Below are positions 11,761-24,210 of a DNA stretch of 64,000 nt, piece after piece. How positions within the stretch are numbered: the stretch's first letter is position 1; each line of letters opens with the position of its first letter. This DNA is from Ceratorhiza oryzae-sativae (Eukaryota > Basidiomycota > Agaricomycetes > Cantharellales > Ceratobasidiaceae). The translations under genes were made by a program, and so were the position numbers. The DNA is taken from positions 186,001-250,000 of the forward strand of contig JARWMV010000017.1 in the NCBI GenBank assembly GCA_030998015.1, in the 5' to 3' direction. Below the pieces are notes generated by a model. It made no database searches. It was not told the DNA's origin and worked only from the letters and a program-made list of their open reading frames with translations.

Positions 11761-13555
11761 ATGGCTGCTCTGCGTGATGCACAACCCGCCACAACTACGA
11801 AACTGGGAGGCTATGAGTTTTATCACCAGGTGCTCAAGAGTCCGAAGTATATTGTCGCACCTATGGTAGATCAAAGTGAATTAGTGAGCCCTAGGTTCCA
11901 TATGTTAAATTCGCAGTTAGATTAACGAGCGCTTAGGCATGGCGGATCCTCTCTAGACGTTACGATGCGCAGGTACGTTTGCAGCGCAAATGTGGCAAAA
12001 TATCTATATCTGAGAACCCTATTAGCTTGTTTATACACCTATGATCAATGCGAAGCTCTTTGCGGAAGACACTCGTCGTGGCTACCGGGATCAAAATTTT
12101 AATATCCCGCTCGGTGAAGAGGGAGGGCCGCAGGATCGGCCGCTCATTGTGCAGGTAGTTCCTCCTCTTATGAAACCGATCCGAGAACTTAATTTATGGT
12201 TAGTAGTTTTGTAGCAATGACCCTCAGAAACTCTTGGCTTCGGCTCTAGTCGTCCAGGATCATTGTGATGCAGTCGACCTAAACCTTGGATGTCCCCAGG
12301 ATATCGCTCGAAGAGGACATTATGGATCATATTTGCAAGATGATTGGGATCTGATATACAACCTGAGTGAGTTTCAATACCGACGGCCGGACAACAAGCT
12401 CTCATCGCGCCCCCAGTCAACATTTTGCACACGAGCCTTCGGGTTCCCGTGACCGCCAAATTCCGCGTTTTTCCTTCGGTCGAAAAGACAGTCGAGTATG
12501 CTAAGATGTTAGAGCGGGCCGGAGCCCAGATTCTTACATGCCATGGACGGACCAGGGAGCAACGAGGGTCGAACACTGTACGTTCGGCTTTCTCGTGACC
12601 TTTGGATGAATCGTTGCTCATCTTATCTTTAAGGGTCTTGCCGACTGGGAAAAGATAGCAGCCGTCAAAAGGGCCGTCAAGGTGCCAGTGTTTGCCAATG
12701 GCAACATCCTCTACCCTGAAGATGTAGAAGCGTGCCTCAAAGCGACGGGTGCAGATGGAGTCATGTCTGCCGAAGGAAACTTGTACAATCCTGCTCTGTT
12801 TGCTGGGCTTCCATCCGGATCTTCTCTCAAAGTCGGGCCAAGAGATCATACGGCGCTGGCGCTCGAATACTTGGAGATTGTAAAGTCGATAAAGACGGAA
12901 ACTGCACCGAGCGCCGTGAAGGGCCACCTATTCAAACTATTACGCCCCGCGTTAGCACGAGAAACTGACCTGCGAGACCGTTTGGGAAGAGCCATGCAAA
13001 AAGGAACAGGTAAAGGGAAGGGGTTGAGAGATCGGGAATGGGTGGATGACTATGCCCAAATTGTGAGGGAGGTTCAGGAGCGAATGGAGGCGAGTGTTAC
13101 CTCAGTACCAACGACTTTTGGGCTAAATGTCTTCTTTTCATAGCGAGACAAATCTGCTACATCTGCCAGTGAATACTCAGAGCCAAAACTATACCCCATT
13201 GGTTCGCTCAGTCATACGTACGGCCCCTCCCTGTTCCTCCAGCGAACCCACCTGCGACCACCAAAACAAAACAAAATGGTGGAGTTTCTGCAAGCCTCCC
13301 GCCTCCCGACCCCGCCATCAGTTCGTCAGAATGCGTGGACTGTCCAGCGAAAGACAACGATGACCTCGAAAAAGTGGAATCAAAAGTGGTGCTCGATGAA
13401 ATTGCCCCTGGTATGTGCATTCTGTGCGATTTTCTATTAATCATTAACTCTGTACAGGCTTCAAGCGTGCGGCCACACCTTCGGATGTTGCTCAGTCGAA
13501 ACGTCCTCGATTGGAAGCCGAAGATGCTGGTATGATATCGACAGTTCTTGTATAA
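11761..13555 (+). CDS. tRNA-dihydrouridine(16/17) synthase (NAD(P)+) DUS1
   Basis: This flavoenzyme reduces uridines 16/17 of the tRNA D-loop with NADPH. Assembled exons read [20 protein letters not shown], then [16 protein letters not shown], the active-site [16 protein letters not shown] (catalytic Cys in GCPQ), VTAKFRVF (substrate lysine region), [12 protein letters not shown] and VPVFANGNI, then [18 protein letters not shown], the FMN phosphate-binding part of the TIM barrel. The order and spacing match eukaryotic DUS1. After the helical domain an exon gives [17 protein letters not shown], found at the end of DUS1 homologues. A basic tail ([19 protein letters not shown]) follows, with the stop at 13553-13555. 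The intron between about 13094 and 13182 is the least certain junction. Five to six short introns are implied. It lies 175 bp upstream of the acetyltransferase gene on the same strand. Confidence 0.88.
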
Positions 13556-13730
13556 TATGGCTGTTCCCTCTATATCTTTGTGGCGCTTCGGCTAATTACA
13601 CATGATTACGAGATGAATTCTCCGTTCATACGTGGAGCCCGACTCATTTCTGAAGGCCAAGCCTAGGCTGTCAGGCCATATAAAATCTGCTGCGGATCTC
13701 CCCATCTCCAAGATCATTCTGCTCTCTACC

Positions 13731-14444
13731 ATGTCGTCTGAGCTTGATCGCACTGAGTGGAACCTGATGATATCTGGGGCACCGTACCTTGCGAGCGACC
13801 CGTATATTCAAACCATAGCCAAGGATCGACGCGCAAAGCTCAACGAGATCAATCAAGAAAGGGATGGAGATCGACGTTCGGAGCTCCTACATAACTTTTT
13901 AAATACTGAAAAGGACGCAGAGTTTGATATCTGGATGCCCTTCTTCTGCGAATACGTCAGTGGCTCATACACTTGCCTTTCCAGCCTTACGATCGCCCTT
14001 ACAACTGAATATATGCTACGTAGGGATCAAATATCAATATCGGGAATGACGTATTCATTGGCATGGGCTGCTGTATTTTAGACGTTTGTCCCGGTATGTC
14101 GTATTTCACTGAAAGCATGCTAGCATTTATTTGATGCCAATAATGACATATGATATATGACAGTCACAATTGGAGACCGTACCTTGATTGGCCCCAATGT
14201 TCAAATCTACACACCACTTCACCCTCTCAAGCCCGAAGAGCGAAACGGCACCAAGGGAAGGGAGTGGGGAAAACCGATTGTTATTGGGAACGACTGCTGG
14301 ATCGGCGGGGCTGTTGTAATCTGCCCCGGCGTTACTATTGGGGACGGCTGTACTATTGGAGCTGGCAGTGTGGTGACCAAGGACGTTGAAAGCAGATCTT
14401 TTGTTGCTGGAAATCCCGCCAAACTTATCAGGCGCATTGATTGA
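13731..14444 (+). CDS. maltose/galactoside O-acetyltransferase-like (NodL family, LbH)
   Basis: This would be an acetyl-CoA:sugar O-acetyltransferase of the left-handed beta-helix class. The N-terminus [25 protein letters not shown] matches the Mac domain (PF12464). An intron of about 70 nt near 13952-14021 then joins CEY to [21 protein letters not shown]. The hexapeptide repeats continue as [21 protein letters not shown] (catalytic His in LHP), [40 protein letters not shown] and end [12 protein letters not shown]. The length, about 200 residues, is normal. The protein is cytosolic and probably trimeric; its true substrate is unknown. The ATG at 13731 was chosen because the Mac domain begins right after it. 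Confidence 0.9.
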
Positions 14445-14816
14445 TGTCATGTAGTGCGAATCAATAGGCGGCTTACGTGAATCGGATCTGTAATGTATTA
14501 TCTCAGCTTCAACCACCAACGTTCTGATCGGGCATAGCGACACATTTTGAGTTTTAGCTCATTCGCGTCACGTGCATGAACTGGTGCGATGAACCCCAAC
14601 GAGTTCGGCCAACCCGGCCGGCCAGGCGAGCTCGCCTATTTGCGAATCAGTGCGCGTACCGATTTTAGGACGTATGCAACTCACTCGGGCTCAAGGGAGA
14701 TACATTTCCTTCGGCACGGCTCGCATCATATCGCCTCGTCGGGTACATGCGTTCGTTTGTGCATAGTGCATTGCTTTCTCGGCCTCGCTTGCTCGTTCAG
14801 TTGAATGTAGCTATGG

Positions 14817-14824
14817 TATAAATA
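14817..14824 (+). promoter_or_regulatory. TATA box of first CAP gene
   Basis: TATAAATA lies 96 bp before the ATG at 14913 and is followed by ACCAGCT. The second CAP gene has the same TATAAATA-CCAGCT arrangement at 46124, which supports a shared core promoter. Confidence 0.55.
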
Positions 14825-14912
14825 ACCAGCTATAAACGACCAGAGGCTTCACCAACGAGCTTTCAACTCTTTACACATCCACCCGACTACTTTCAAACTC
14901 TTTTTGATTGCC

Positions 14913-15688
14913 ATGGTTCAGTTCACCCCTGTTGTTACTGTGCTTGCTGCTGCCACCGCTGTTTCCGCCACTGGCGCGACAGCCGTTCGGTCAACTCTAC
15001 CGAGGTTCATATGACTGGCACCCACCTTCTTGGACGCGCCACAACTCAGCAACAGTACCTCGACGCGCACAATGCGGAGCGAGCTGCTCACGGAGCTCGT
15101 GCCCTCGTTTGGGATTCTGGACTGGCGTCCTCTGCTCAGTCCTGGGCAACACAATGCAAATTCCAGGTGAGAACCGTGTGCATTTTATCTTCTATGCAAC
15201 ACCTTAGAATCACTCTATGCAGCATAACTCGGCTGGCCAAAATCTGGCTGCTGGGACGGGCAACCCTTCGATCGCCACCGAGATTGGCTGGTGGAACGCC
15301 GAGAGGAGTAAGTTTGTGCTTGAATTGACATAGCTGATTAGAATCTCACTGGGTTATAGGCGACTATAATCCCTCAAACCCCCAACCCTCTCACTGGACC
15401 CAGGTTGTCTGGAAGGGAACGACCAAGGTCGGATGCTACATGGCGACCTGCGCGCCAGGAACCATCTTCGACGCAAGCTACGGTGTAAGTCTCCGCCCTA
15501 GACCTGAGAAATCTGAATGTCATGCTTGACTTGACACCCTTAGTCCGCTAGCTACGTGGTCTGCAACTACAGTCCTGCGGGCAACGTCATTGGCCAGTTC
15601 CCGTAAGTGCTTTCTCCAGGTCGAGGTACTTGTGTGCCGAGCTCTCATATTATTATTTATGTTTTACAGTCAAAACGTCCAAAAGTAG
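14913..15688 (+). CDS. secreted CAP/SCP (PR-1-like) protein
   Basis: CAP-superfamily proteins are secreted sterol- or lipid-binding or effector-like proteins. An N-terminal hydrophobic segment (MVQFTPVVTVLAAATAVSA) looks like a signal peptide. The CAP domain follows: QQQYLDAHNAERAAHGARAL, ASSAQSWATQCKF, HNSAGQNLAAGTG, TEIGWWNAE, then SHWTQVVWKGTTKVGC (CAP1 signature) and YVVCNYSPAGNVIGQFP (CAP2 signature), ending NVQK. Four introns are placed exactly between these blocks. The signal-peptide frame and the domain frame do not match: one base appears to be missing between 14960 and 15005. A 44-nt GT-AG intron (14961-15004) would restore the frame but removes the end of the signal peptide, so an indel or sequencing error is likelier. 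The alternative start at ATG 15011 would lack secretion. A paralogue lies at 46203. Confidence 0.82.
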
Positions 15689-17170
15689 GGAGGGTGAATG
15701 AGATATGATTAGATCCTAGTTGTTAGTCTGATAGAATCGGATACAATAAATATGCAATTGTTCCGTTTTTGTTTGCTCTTGACCTAGGAGCGGGGGACCA
15801 CGCCAATGACCAGTCTGTAGTCTCCAGAGTTAGGTACTCATAGAACACGTTGACTCTACCAAAACCTAGCGAATATAATAAGCGTGTCGGGTGCAGCATA
15901 TTAGAGGGGGTAGCAAAGAAGATCGGATCTGGCGGTCCGACGCAGCCGTCGAGGTAGTAAAGCCCGTGCGGGAAGAGGCGCGAGCAGAGACGAACATGAG
16001 CGCACAGTCCGACGGGAGAGACATAGGGAGACGAGGAGCCAAATCTTTTATCAGTGCCGGGGGTTACCATAATTGAAACGAGAAAAAGATTTAGCGTCAG
16101 TTGTAGTGGGACGGACAGGCTCAAGCTCGGATACCAGGTGAGACACTACATGGACGTAAAACATCGGCTCACTCCGGCCGTATTCTTTACTATACGCGAC
16201 CGGCCTATGGTCTGGGGTTATTGCAGTTTCAAAATTCGGAGTTGATCGAAAAATAAATAGCGGAAGCCAGCAACAGTATTCGACTGTAGTCCCCGAAAGA
16301 GATCAGCTATCAAAAAGGACAATCAATAAACGAAATGGGGTAATTTGTGCGAGCGGATCTACGTGAGTTTCGATTTGATACGATGAAATTCAGCTGCATA
16401 CCAAACCAAGGGAGGTATTCCGCTAAGTGTGCAATATAAGGATACAGATCAAAGCGTGTGAGTATAGGTGGGTTGCAGCGTATATAAGGTATGCTCGTGT
16501 AAAAACTCTTCTCGGTGAGTTATCTCTCATGAGCGATCCGCGGGTTGGTTGAGTGCCTTCGGGGGCCGGTTGGGGGAGCATATAGGCCATACTTTGCCTG
16601 TTCCGACGTGGTCAATGTTATGGAGATATAGAATGTATTAGTTTACGCATTTACATGGAGGTGGTGGGACCAGCGGGGGGAGAACCGGGGGCGGCCACAC
16701 GAGCCCGGATGGTGCACCCGGGGCCGAGCCAACCGTGCAAGCTCGGGTGGCGGGAAAAAACAAGCGAGGTGAAGCTCAGGAAGTTTGGTACTTATAATCT
16801 GTTGGTGTATTCGAGTAAGGCAAGCATGAGACGTGTAGAGGCGGAGCTGGGGAGGGTAGAGAGGATGAGGAGGGAGGGTGATGGAGAGAGAGAAGATAGA
16901 AATCAAATGTATATATATATTAATCATATAGAAATTAGCTAAAATAAAGAGTGAGAGTGAGAGTAAGAAAATGATGGGGTACGACAAGGCCCTACAAATA
17001 CAAGTGAGTCATGTGCGATCCAGCTGTGCATATGCTGCGGATACACACACTTGAATTGATTAGTGGCTCTTTCACATTCTAGATCATTCCATTACATACA
17101 CGAATGATCTACAAGAGAGAGATAAAGGGGATATGCGCAGCGCTTACTTTTAAGTCCTGTCAATCACGTG
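15689..17170. other. no gene recognised
   Basis: About 1.5 kb. Open frames on either strand (for example 134 codons on the minus strand at 15723-16124) have no known domain and biased composition. AT-rich runs occur around 16915-16925. This is the flank into which the long inverted repeat at 17171 is set. Confidence 0.4.
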
Positions 17171-18730
17171 GTACAGTTAGCAACAAAACTGTACAAATGC
17201 AAGCTACTGTAAGCTTGCACAGGCTCTAACTGCAGGAATACAGCACCTTGATCTCTGCGTTTGTAACCGTTATGTAGATACAGATCTAGTCTACCTAATA
17301 AAAAATGTTTGAAAAGATTTGGATGAAAAATGGTAGATATATGCCTGAAACAAAACCAAGGGGGCATTTGTACAGTTTTGTTACCAAAGAAAGTCCAAAG
17401 CCATGTATCACCTAGAACTTTCCATCCGAGCAAGCTCAAGCTTTGCCACTTAAGTTTTAGTATTCATACTACTGTGGCTTACCATGGAGGTCATCATTAG
17501 GCTCCTCTCTATCTGAAATGGATGGGTGCTCTTGAAAAAAGGAGCTAAAAAGGGGTTTGTGTCTCAAGCTACTGCCACCTGCAGAGACATCAGCTGATGT
17601 GAAGCTGTATATGCCTATTCAATGTATAAAGGTGTCAGAAGAGTCCTCAGATACTTTTTGGCATGAAAAGGCTTGCATATGCAGGTTGTATGCATACCAA
17701 ATGTGCATAGAGGGGTAGGAAAATGGACAAAATGGGCTGTTCCAGTTGACACAGAAACTGTAGCAAGAGGAGACAAAGAATATGTAAAAGAGACTAGTAT
17801 AGTGCTACTAATGAGCAATCAACTAGAATCTAAGAGGCCCTAGACTGGGCTGAAATTGACTTCTCCTGAGCCCCTATTACATCATTTTGCTTTCATCCCT
17901 CAACAGCTAATTTTAAAATGATCAAAAAGGTTTTTTGAGACTCTATTTATATTAAAAAAAATCCACTAGATATTTTATATAGTTTTTTCCACTGTTTCTG
18001 TGGCAAGTGATTCTTCATAGCATATAGGGGCTCAGGAGAAGTCAATTTCAGCCCAGTCTAGGGCCTCTTAGATTCTAGTTGATTGCTCATTAGTAGCACT
18101 ATACTAGTCTCTTTTACATATTCTTTGTCTCCTCTTGCTACAGTTTCTGTGTCAACTGGAACAGCCCATTTTGTCCATTTTCCTACCCCTCTATGCACAT
18201 TTGGTATGCATACAACCTGCATATGCAAGCCTTTTCATGCCAAAAAGTATCTGAGGACTCTTCTGACACCTTTATACATTGAATAGGCATATACAGCTTC
18301 ACATCAGCTGATGTCTCTGCAGGTGGCAGTAGCTTGAGACACAAACCCCTTTTTAGCTCCTTTTTTCAAGAGCACCCATCCATTTCAGATAGAGAGGAGC
18401 CTAATGATGACCTCCATGGTAAGCCACAGTAGTATGAATACTAAAACTTAAGTGGCAAAGCTTGAGCTTGCTCGGATGGAAAGTTCTAGGTGATACATGG
18501 CTTTGGACTTTCTTTGGTAACAAAACTGTACAAATGCCCCCTTGGTTTTGTTTCAGGCATATATCTACCATTTTTCATCCAAATCTTTTCAAACATTTTT
18601 TATTAGGTAGACTAGATCTGTATCTACATAACGGTTACAAACGCAGAGATCAAGGTGCTGTATTCCTGCAGTTAGAGCCTGTGCAAGCTTACAGTAGCTT
18701 GCATTTGTACAGTTTTGTTGCTAACTGTAC
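17171..18730. mobile_element. perfect 707-bp inverted repeat with 146-bp spacer (foldback/MITE-like)
   Basis: Positions 17171-17877 and 18024-18730 are reverse complements of each other. All coordinates sum to 35901, and the open frames in the two arms (for example 17164-17439 minus and 18462 onward plus) encode identical peptides without any gap. The spacer is 17878-18023. The termini read TA-CAGTTAGCAACAAAACTG, and the other end is its mirror ending in TA, so a TA target site and a CAGT terminus are possible, as in Tc1/mariner/pogo elements. No transposase is encoded. The arm frames have no recognisable domain and are likely incidental. It may be a non-autonomous foldback transposon, or an assembly or recombination palindrome. 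Confidence 0.8.
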
Positions 18731-21337
18731 ATGTATCCTGGAAGAACTTATTCTGTTGGAAGACCGTGTTTTGCTAGTATACACGGGTTTGCTGGAGTAA
18801 AACCTGGTATTGACGCCCGTCATATTTATAACCGACGTAGAACTTTGAGGAATCTGTTGAACCAATCAAGTCATTCAGCTACTGGAGCACTCCACACTAG
18901 TGATCGCTCTAACCTTGCGGATCTGGAAATTTTACTCAATTACATAGACGAAGAATTCAGGTTCACAACTGAACAGCTTGAAGTGATGAATCGAGACCCC
19001 AACAGTCATATTGAATGGAGTTTACTTTGGGCCTTATTTACTGAAGGCGAACTGGTTGAGACTGAGCACTCTCTCTCAAGTCATGGGATGGCATTCAAGT
19101 TAGCAAGTTGGGTCTATGACCAACCTGGGATGGGAGAACCATAAGAAATATGAGCATATAATTCTTGACAGACAGTCACAAAGCATATCCGTAGCGAATT
19201 TCGGGTACGAGGAACCTATTTGCAATGGACAGGATCCAGGTATGTCTCCAGGGACATTGAGCGAGCGGTAGAGCGGTTCGGGGTATTTTCACGAATTTCG
19301 AGCCTGCTCACTCAGCTGACATTACCTCATAGGGTATGAAAAAGCTCAACGGGCTTCAGGTCAAACCGCTGGAGAAATCGAAAGAAAGGGCATTTATGGG
19401 TGGGAAGAAATAACAGTTGACAATAGCTGGCTCATCTTACGTTTAGCATGCTAGAGCGAGGCAAGGTATACGTCAAGTAGGTGTCCAATACTAAGCCACG
19501 ACTTTGATCTAATTGGGTTCGTTGAACATTTATTGCTTGACAGTTGTCTGGGCAAGCACAACATCTCAACTACCAAACGAACATTATGTGGCTGGAGCAA
19601 GACAAAGTACGAGGGTGCATGTTGGCAATGAAGGAGAGAGTCAGTGTCTCCAACCGACTAATCCAAGTAACATCGAGCTAAAATTAAGCCTCAGGCCCAA
19701 GGACGTGTCATGATAGATGTGGCGTCATTTAGGCGATTCAATCCGAACTGGGATGAGTGGGACTCGTAAGCATTTTGATGTGATTGAACTGTCCCGATTG
19801 CTGATGACATCGGACATAGGGAAGATCTTGTGGACAACAGATGCCAAAAGGATAGCTGGATTTGCACTTTAGACGAAAATGACCCCCAACTGGCTCTTCT
19901 CCCACCTACACTCCACGGTTGGTCATTCACGGCCAAGAAATGGGGCGACCTTCTTGTGGAACAGTTGTCTGCCATTCCATTTCAAACGGACGTATTTAGC
20001 AACCTTGTCTTACCAGAAGATGACAAGAAACTTATCAAGTCCCTCGTCGAGGTTCAAGTCGGGCTCAAGGGAACGCCACTCCTCCAAGATATTGTCCCCG
20101 GAAAGGGCGGAGGCCTCGTCTTTTTGCTTCACGGAAAACCAGGTTGGTGGTTTCGGCTATCAACCTGTTATAATTACGCTCATTAGTGGAATTTTGGTTT
20201 CAGGCACTGGGAAGGTATGCGTCGAGTCCGTGGCCTTTGGGTCAAAATTGACGCAGGATGCTCGATAGACTCTGACAGCAGAAGCTATATCGGAGCACCT
20301 CCAGGTAGCCATTCATCTGCAGTGCATAAAATTTTGTACTAATCGGGTGCGATCTAGCTTCCCCTATATGCTGTATCCTGTAGCGAATTTGGCACGAAAC
20401 TTGAGCATGTCGAATCCAAGTTGAAGCATATACTTCAGGTGGGTTTGAAAGGTAACTTTAGAACGAATCCAGCACGGAGGGTTAACTTCGCTTACAGATA
20501 ACCTCGCTTTGGAAAGCTGTGGTGCTTATCGATGAAGTGAGTTACTTGTGTGGCTAGTTTGGCCACTGATACGGTGTACTAACCAGATTATAGGCTGATA
20601 TCTTTTTGGAGGCGCGGTCCAATGATATCTCACGAAATGCCATTGTTGGGGTATTTCTGCGCATGCTCGAGTATCATTCTGGCAGTAGGTTCCCTCTATT
20701 CTTGGATCGCATCGGAATATTTCGTCTTAATGTTTCGCTTGGCCAGTCGTAGTTTTGACGACCAACCGAGTTCGAACGCTCGATGATGCTTTCCGATCGT
20801 GAGTTTTTTTTTTAAAAAAAATTATTCTATGCACATAGTGAGACCACCTACAGGCGAATCAGTCTGGCATTGAAGTATCGTGACCTCGACCACAACGCTC
20901 GCAAAATGCTATGGGGACAGGTAAATGACCCACAAAGACCTATATGTCAGAGGCTAAGTACGAGTCTTGTTAGTTCTTGGTCCGTGCCAATGCTAGCGTC
21001 GAAGGCCATGGATGTTGCAAAACACCCTTCCACTTTAGCCACCAGGACGTGGAGGCTCTAGCAGAAAAGGATATCAATGGGCGAGTAATTAAGCACGTGG
21101 TCCGGACCGCGCAGGCCTTGGCAATCTCTGACAATGAGCCACTGAGCCCAAGTCATGTACGTCTACCAGCGGCATGTATCGCTTAAATATGGAGATAACT
21201 GACAATCTCCCCCCCCCCCTCCGCCCTAATTTCATTTGATCCAGGTTGCACGGGTTTGGAAGATACTTGAAGCATTTGAAGAGGATTTGCGTCACGACGA
21301 CTGCGCAGAGCAAACCGACGCTGCGTCGGATACTTAG
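18731..21337 (+). CDS. AAA+ ATPase with DUF7025 domain, probably 5' truncated
   Basis: The N-terminal DUF7025-like part includes ADLEILLNYIDEEFRFTTEQ and HIEWSLLWALFTEGELVE, and later GRVMIDVASFRRFNPNW and LLPPTLHGWSFTAKKWGDL. The AAA domain follows: Walker A GKPGTGKT is split by two introns around 20140-20270, Walker B is VVLIDEADIFLE, then LVLTTNRVRTLDDAFRSRISLALKY (sensor 1 and arginine-finger region) and a C-terminal helical lid. Introns are numerous and short. Family members in agaricomycetes are usually longer at the N-terminus. Here the first usable ATG is directly at the end of the inverted repeat (18731), and I see no convincing exons on the far side of the repeat. The gene therefore looks cut by that insertion, and expression would need a new promoter. 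Substrate and location are unknown. Confidence 0.75.
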
Positions 21338-22292
21338 TAGGGCGTTTCAGTGCACGCATGTAGCGATTAGCTCGTATTCTGGCTGGAAAAAGGCATTGGC
21401 GGGGTTCTTTGCTTTTCGGGAGGGATACGTCGTTTCCTAGAGGCAGGGACTCACTATTATGAATCCTTGATTATGGCCATTTCTCCATTATTTATGCACC
21501 AAACCCTGCGTTGTCGCAGGCCATTTTTTGAAGTATACATTGTTTGCATGCTGTATGTTTCAGGCGGATCCACGCGGGCGTGGTGTGTATGTCTCCTCTC
21601 TGATTCTTCATGGGTGCATATATGTGTGAAAGCTACTTGGTGGACCTGTCGAATGAATTATTGCAAGGTACCAGTAGGTGGTGAGAGTAAGCTCGAAGCT
21701 CTTGGATAAAATAGGGCCCCGAGACACGAGCATGATTCGTAAGTGGGCGGGCATCCTTGATGGAAACGTCAACGGGTGGGCTGGATCGGCAGGGAGTTGC
21801 CCAGAATGCTCAACGGTATCGCATTATCGTGAGTGGTACATAAAGGGTGGTCTAGCTGGATATAGCCCCGGCTGACACGCGCTTATTGAGAACAAGTTGT
21901 TGAAAAATGCCATGGGGAGATGGGGCTATGAAAAGCGCCTTCGTAAAAGAAAAGATTGTCAAAATGTCACCACCTGGCGCAACGTCCAATGTGTCCTTTG
22001 GTGATTCGCCAGGTGATTGTTTCGACTCGTTCTAAATAAAACGATTGTCAAATATTCCAAATGTCCTGGGACTAGTGTTATCCCGTGACGAGTCACCCCT
22101 GCTGACAAATGTAGTCCAAATTCACAGCATAATAAAGTCATATCATTCAACTAAGCCAAATTCAATCTACTAATACTAATGGATAATATGATCTTGGCCC
22201 TGGTCCTTCGTGTATGTGCGTGCGGATTTATTGTGAAACGATAGCAATGTTCGGTGAAACACTAGCCTGCTCTCGCTCGACGGGATGAGCGA
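21338..22292. other. no gene recognised; convergent 3' region
   Basis: Intergenic DNA between the AAA gene (plus) and HOG1 (minus), so it should hold two terminators. A short imperfect hairpin (ACCTGGCG ... CGCCAGGT) occurs around 21968-22015. No coding signal is convincing. Confidence 0.4.
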
Positions 22293-24088
<1,796 letters not shown>

Positions 24089-24210
24089 GGTAGCGCAGCT
24101 CAAGTTGCGGCGACGTCATGGCACAAAGTCAGGGTTGCCTACCACGTAATGCACGTGACGCCGCACGTGACCTCGCAAATTGGGAAACCCTCCGACGCGC
24201 ATCCACCACC
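24089..24210. promoter_or_regulatory. bidirectional promoter HOG1 / CCT3 with two CACGTGAC sites
   Basis: Only 122 bp separate the two divergent ATGs. Two identical octamers CACGTGAC lie at 24152-24159 and 24164-24171, 12 bp apart. This is a compact bidirectional promoter; the sites suggest a bHLH-type factor. No TATA box is visible. Confidence 0.6.

Noticed and set aside
14985..15004. A 20-nt intron in the CAP leader
   Set aside because: Far below workable intron size; a missing base, or the 44-nt alternative, is likelier.
15723..16124. Minus-strand 133-codon open frame as a gene
   Set aside because: No domain or start context, and no continuation into neighbouring exons.
17164..18800. Genes inside the inverted-repeat arms (91- to 112-codon frames)
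   Set aside because: The identical peptides are a consequence of the repeat itself. No domain is recognised and there are no splice or promoter signals.
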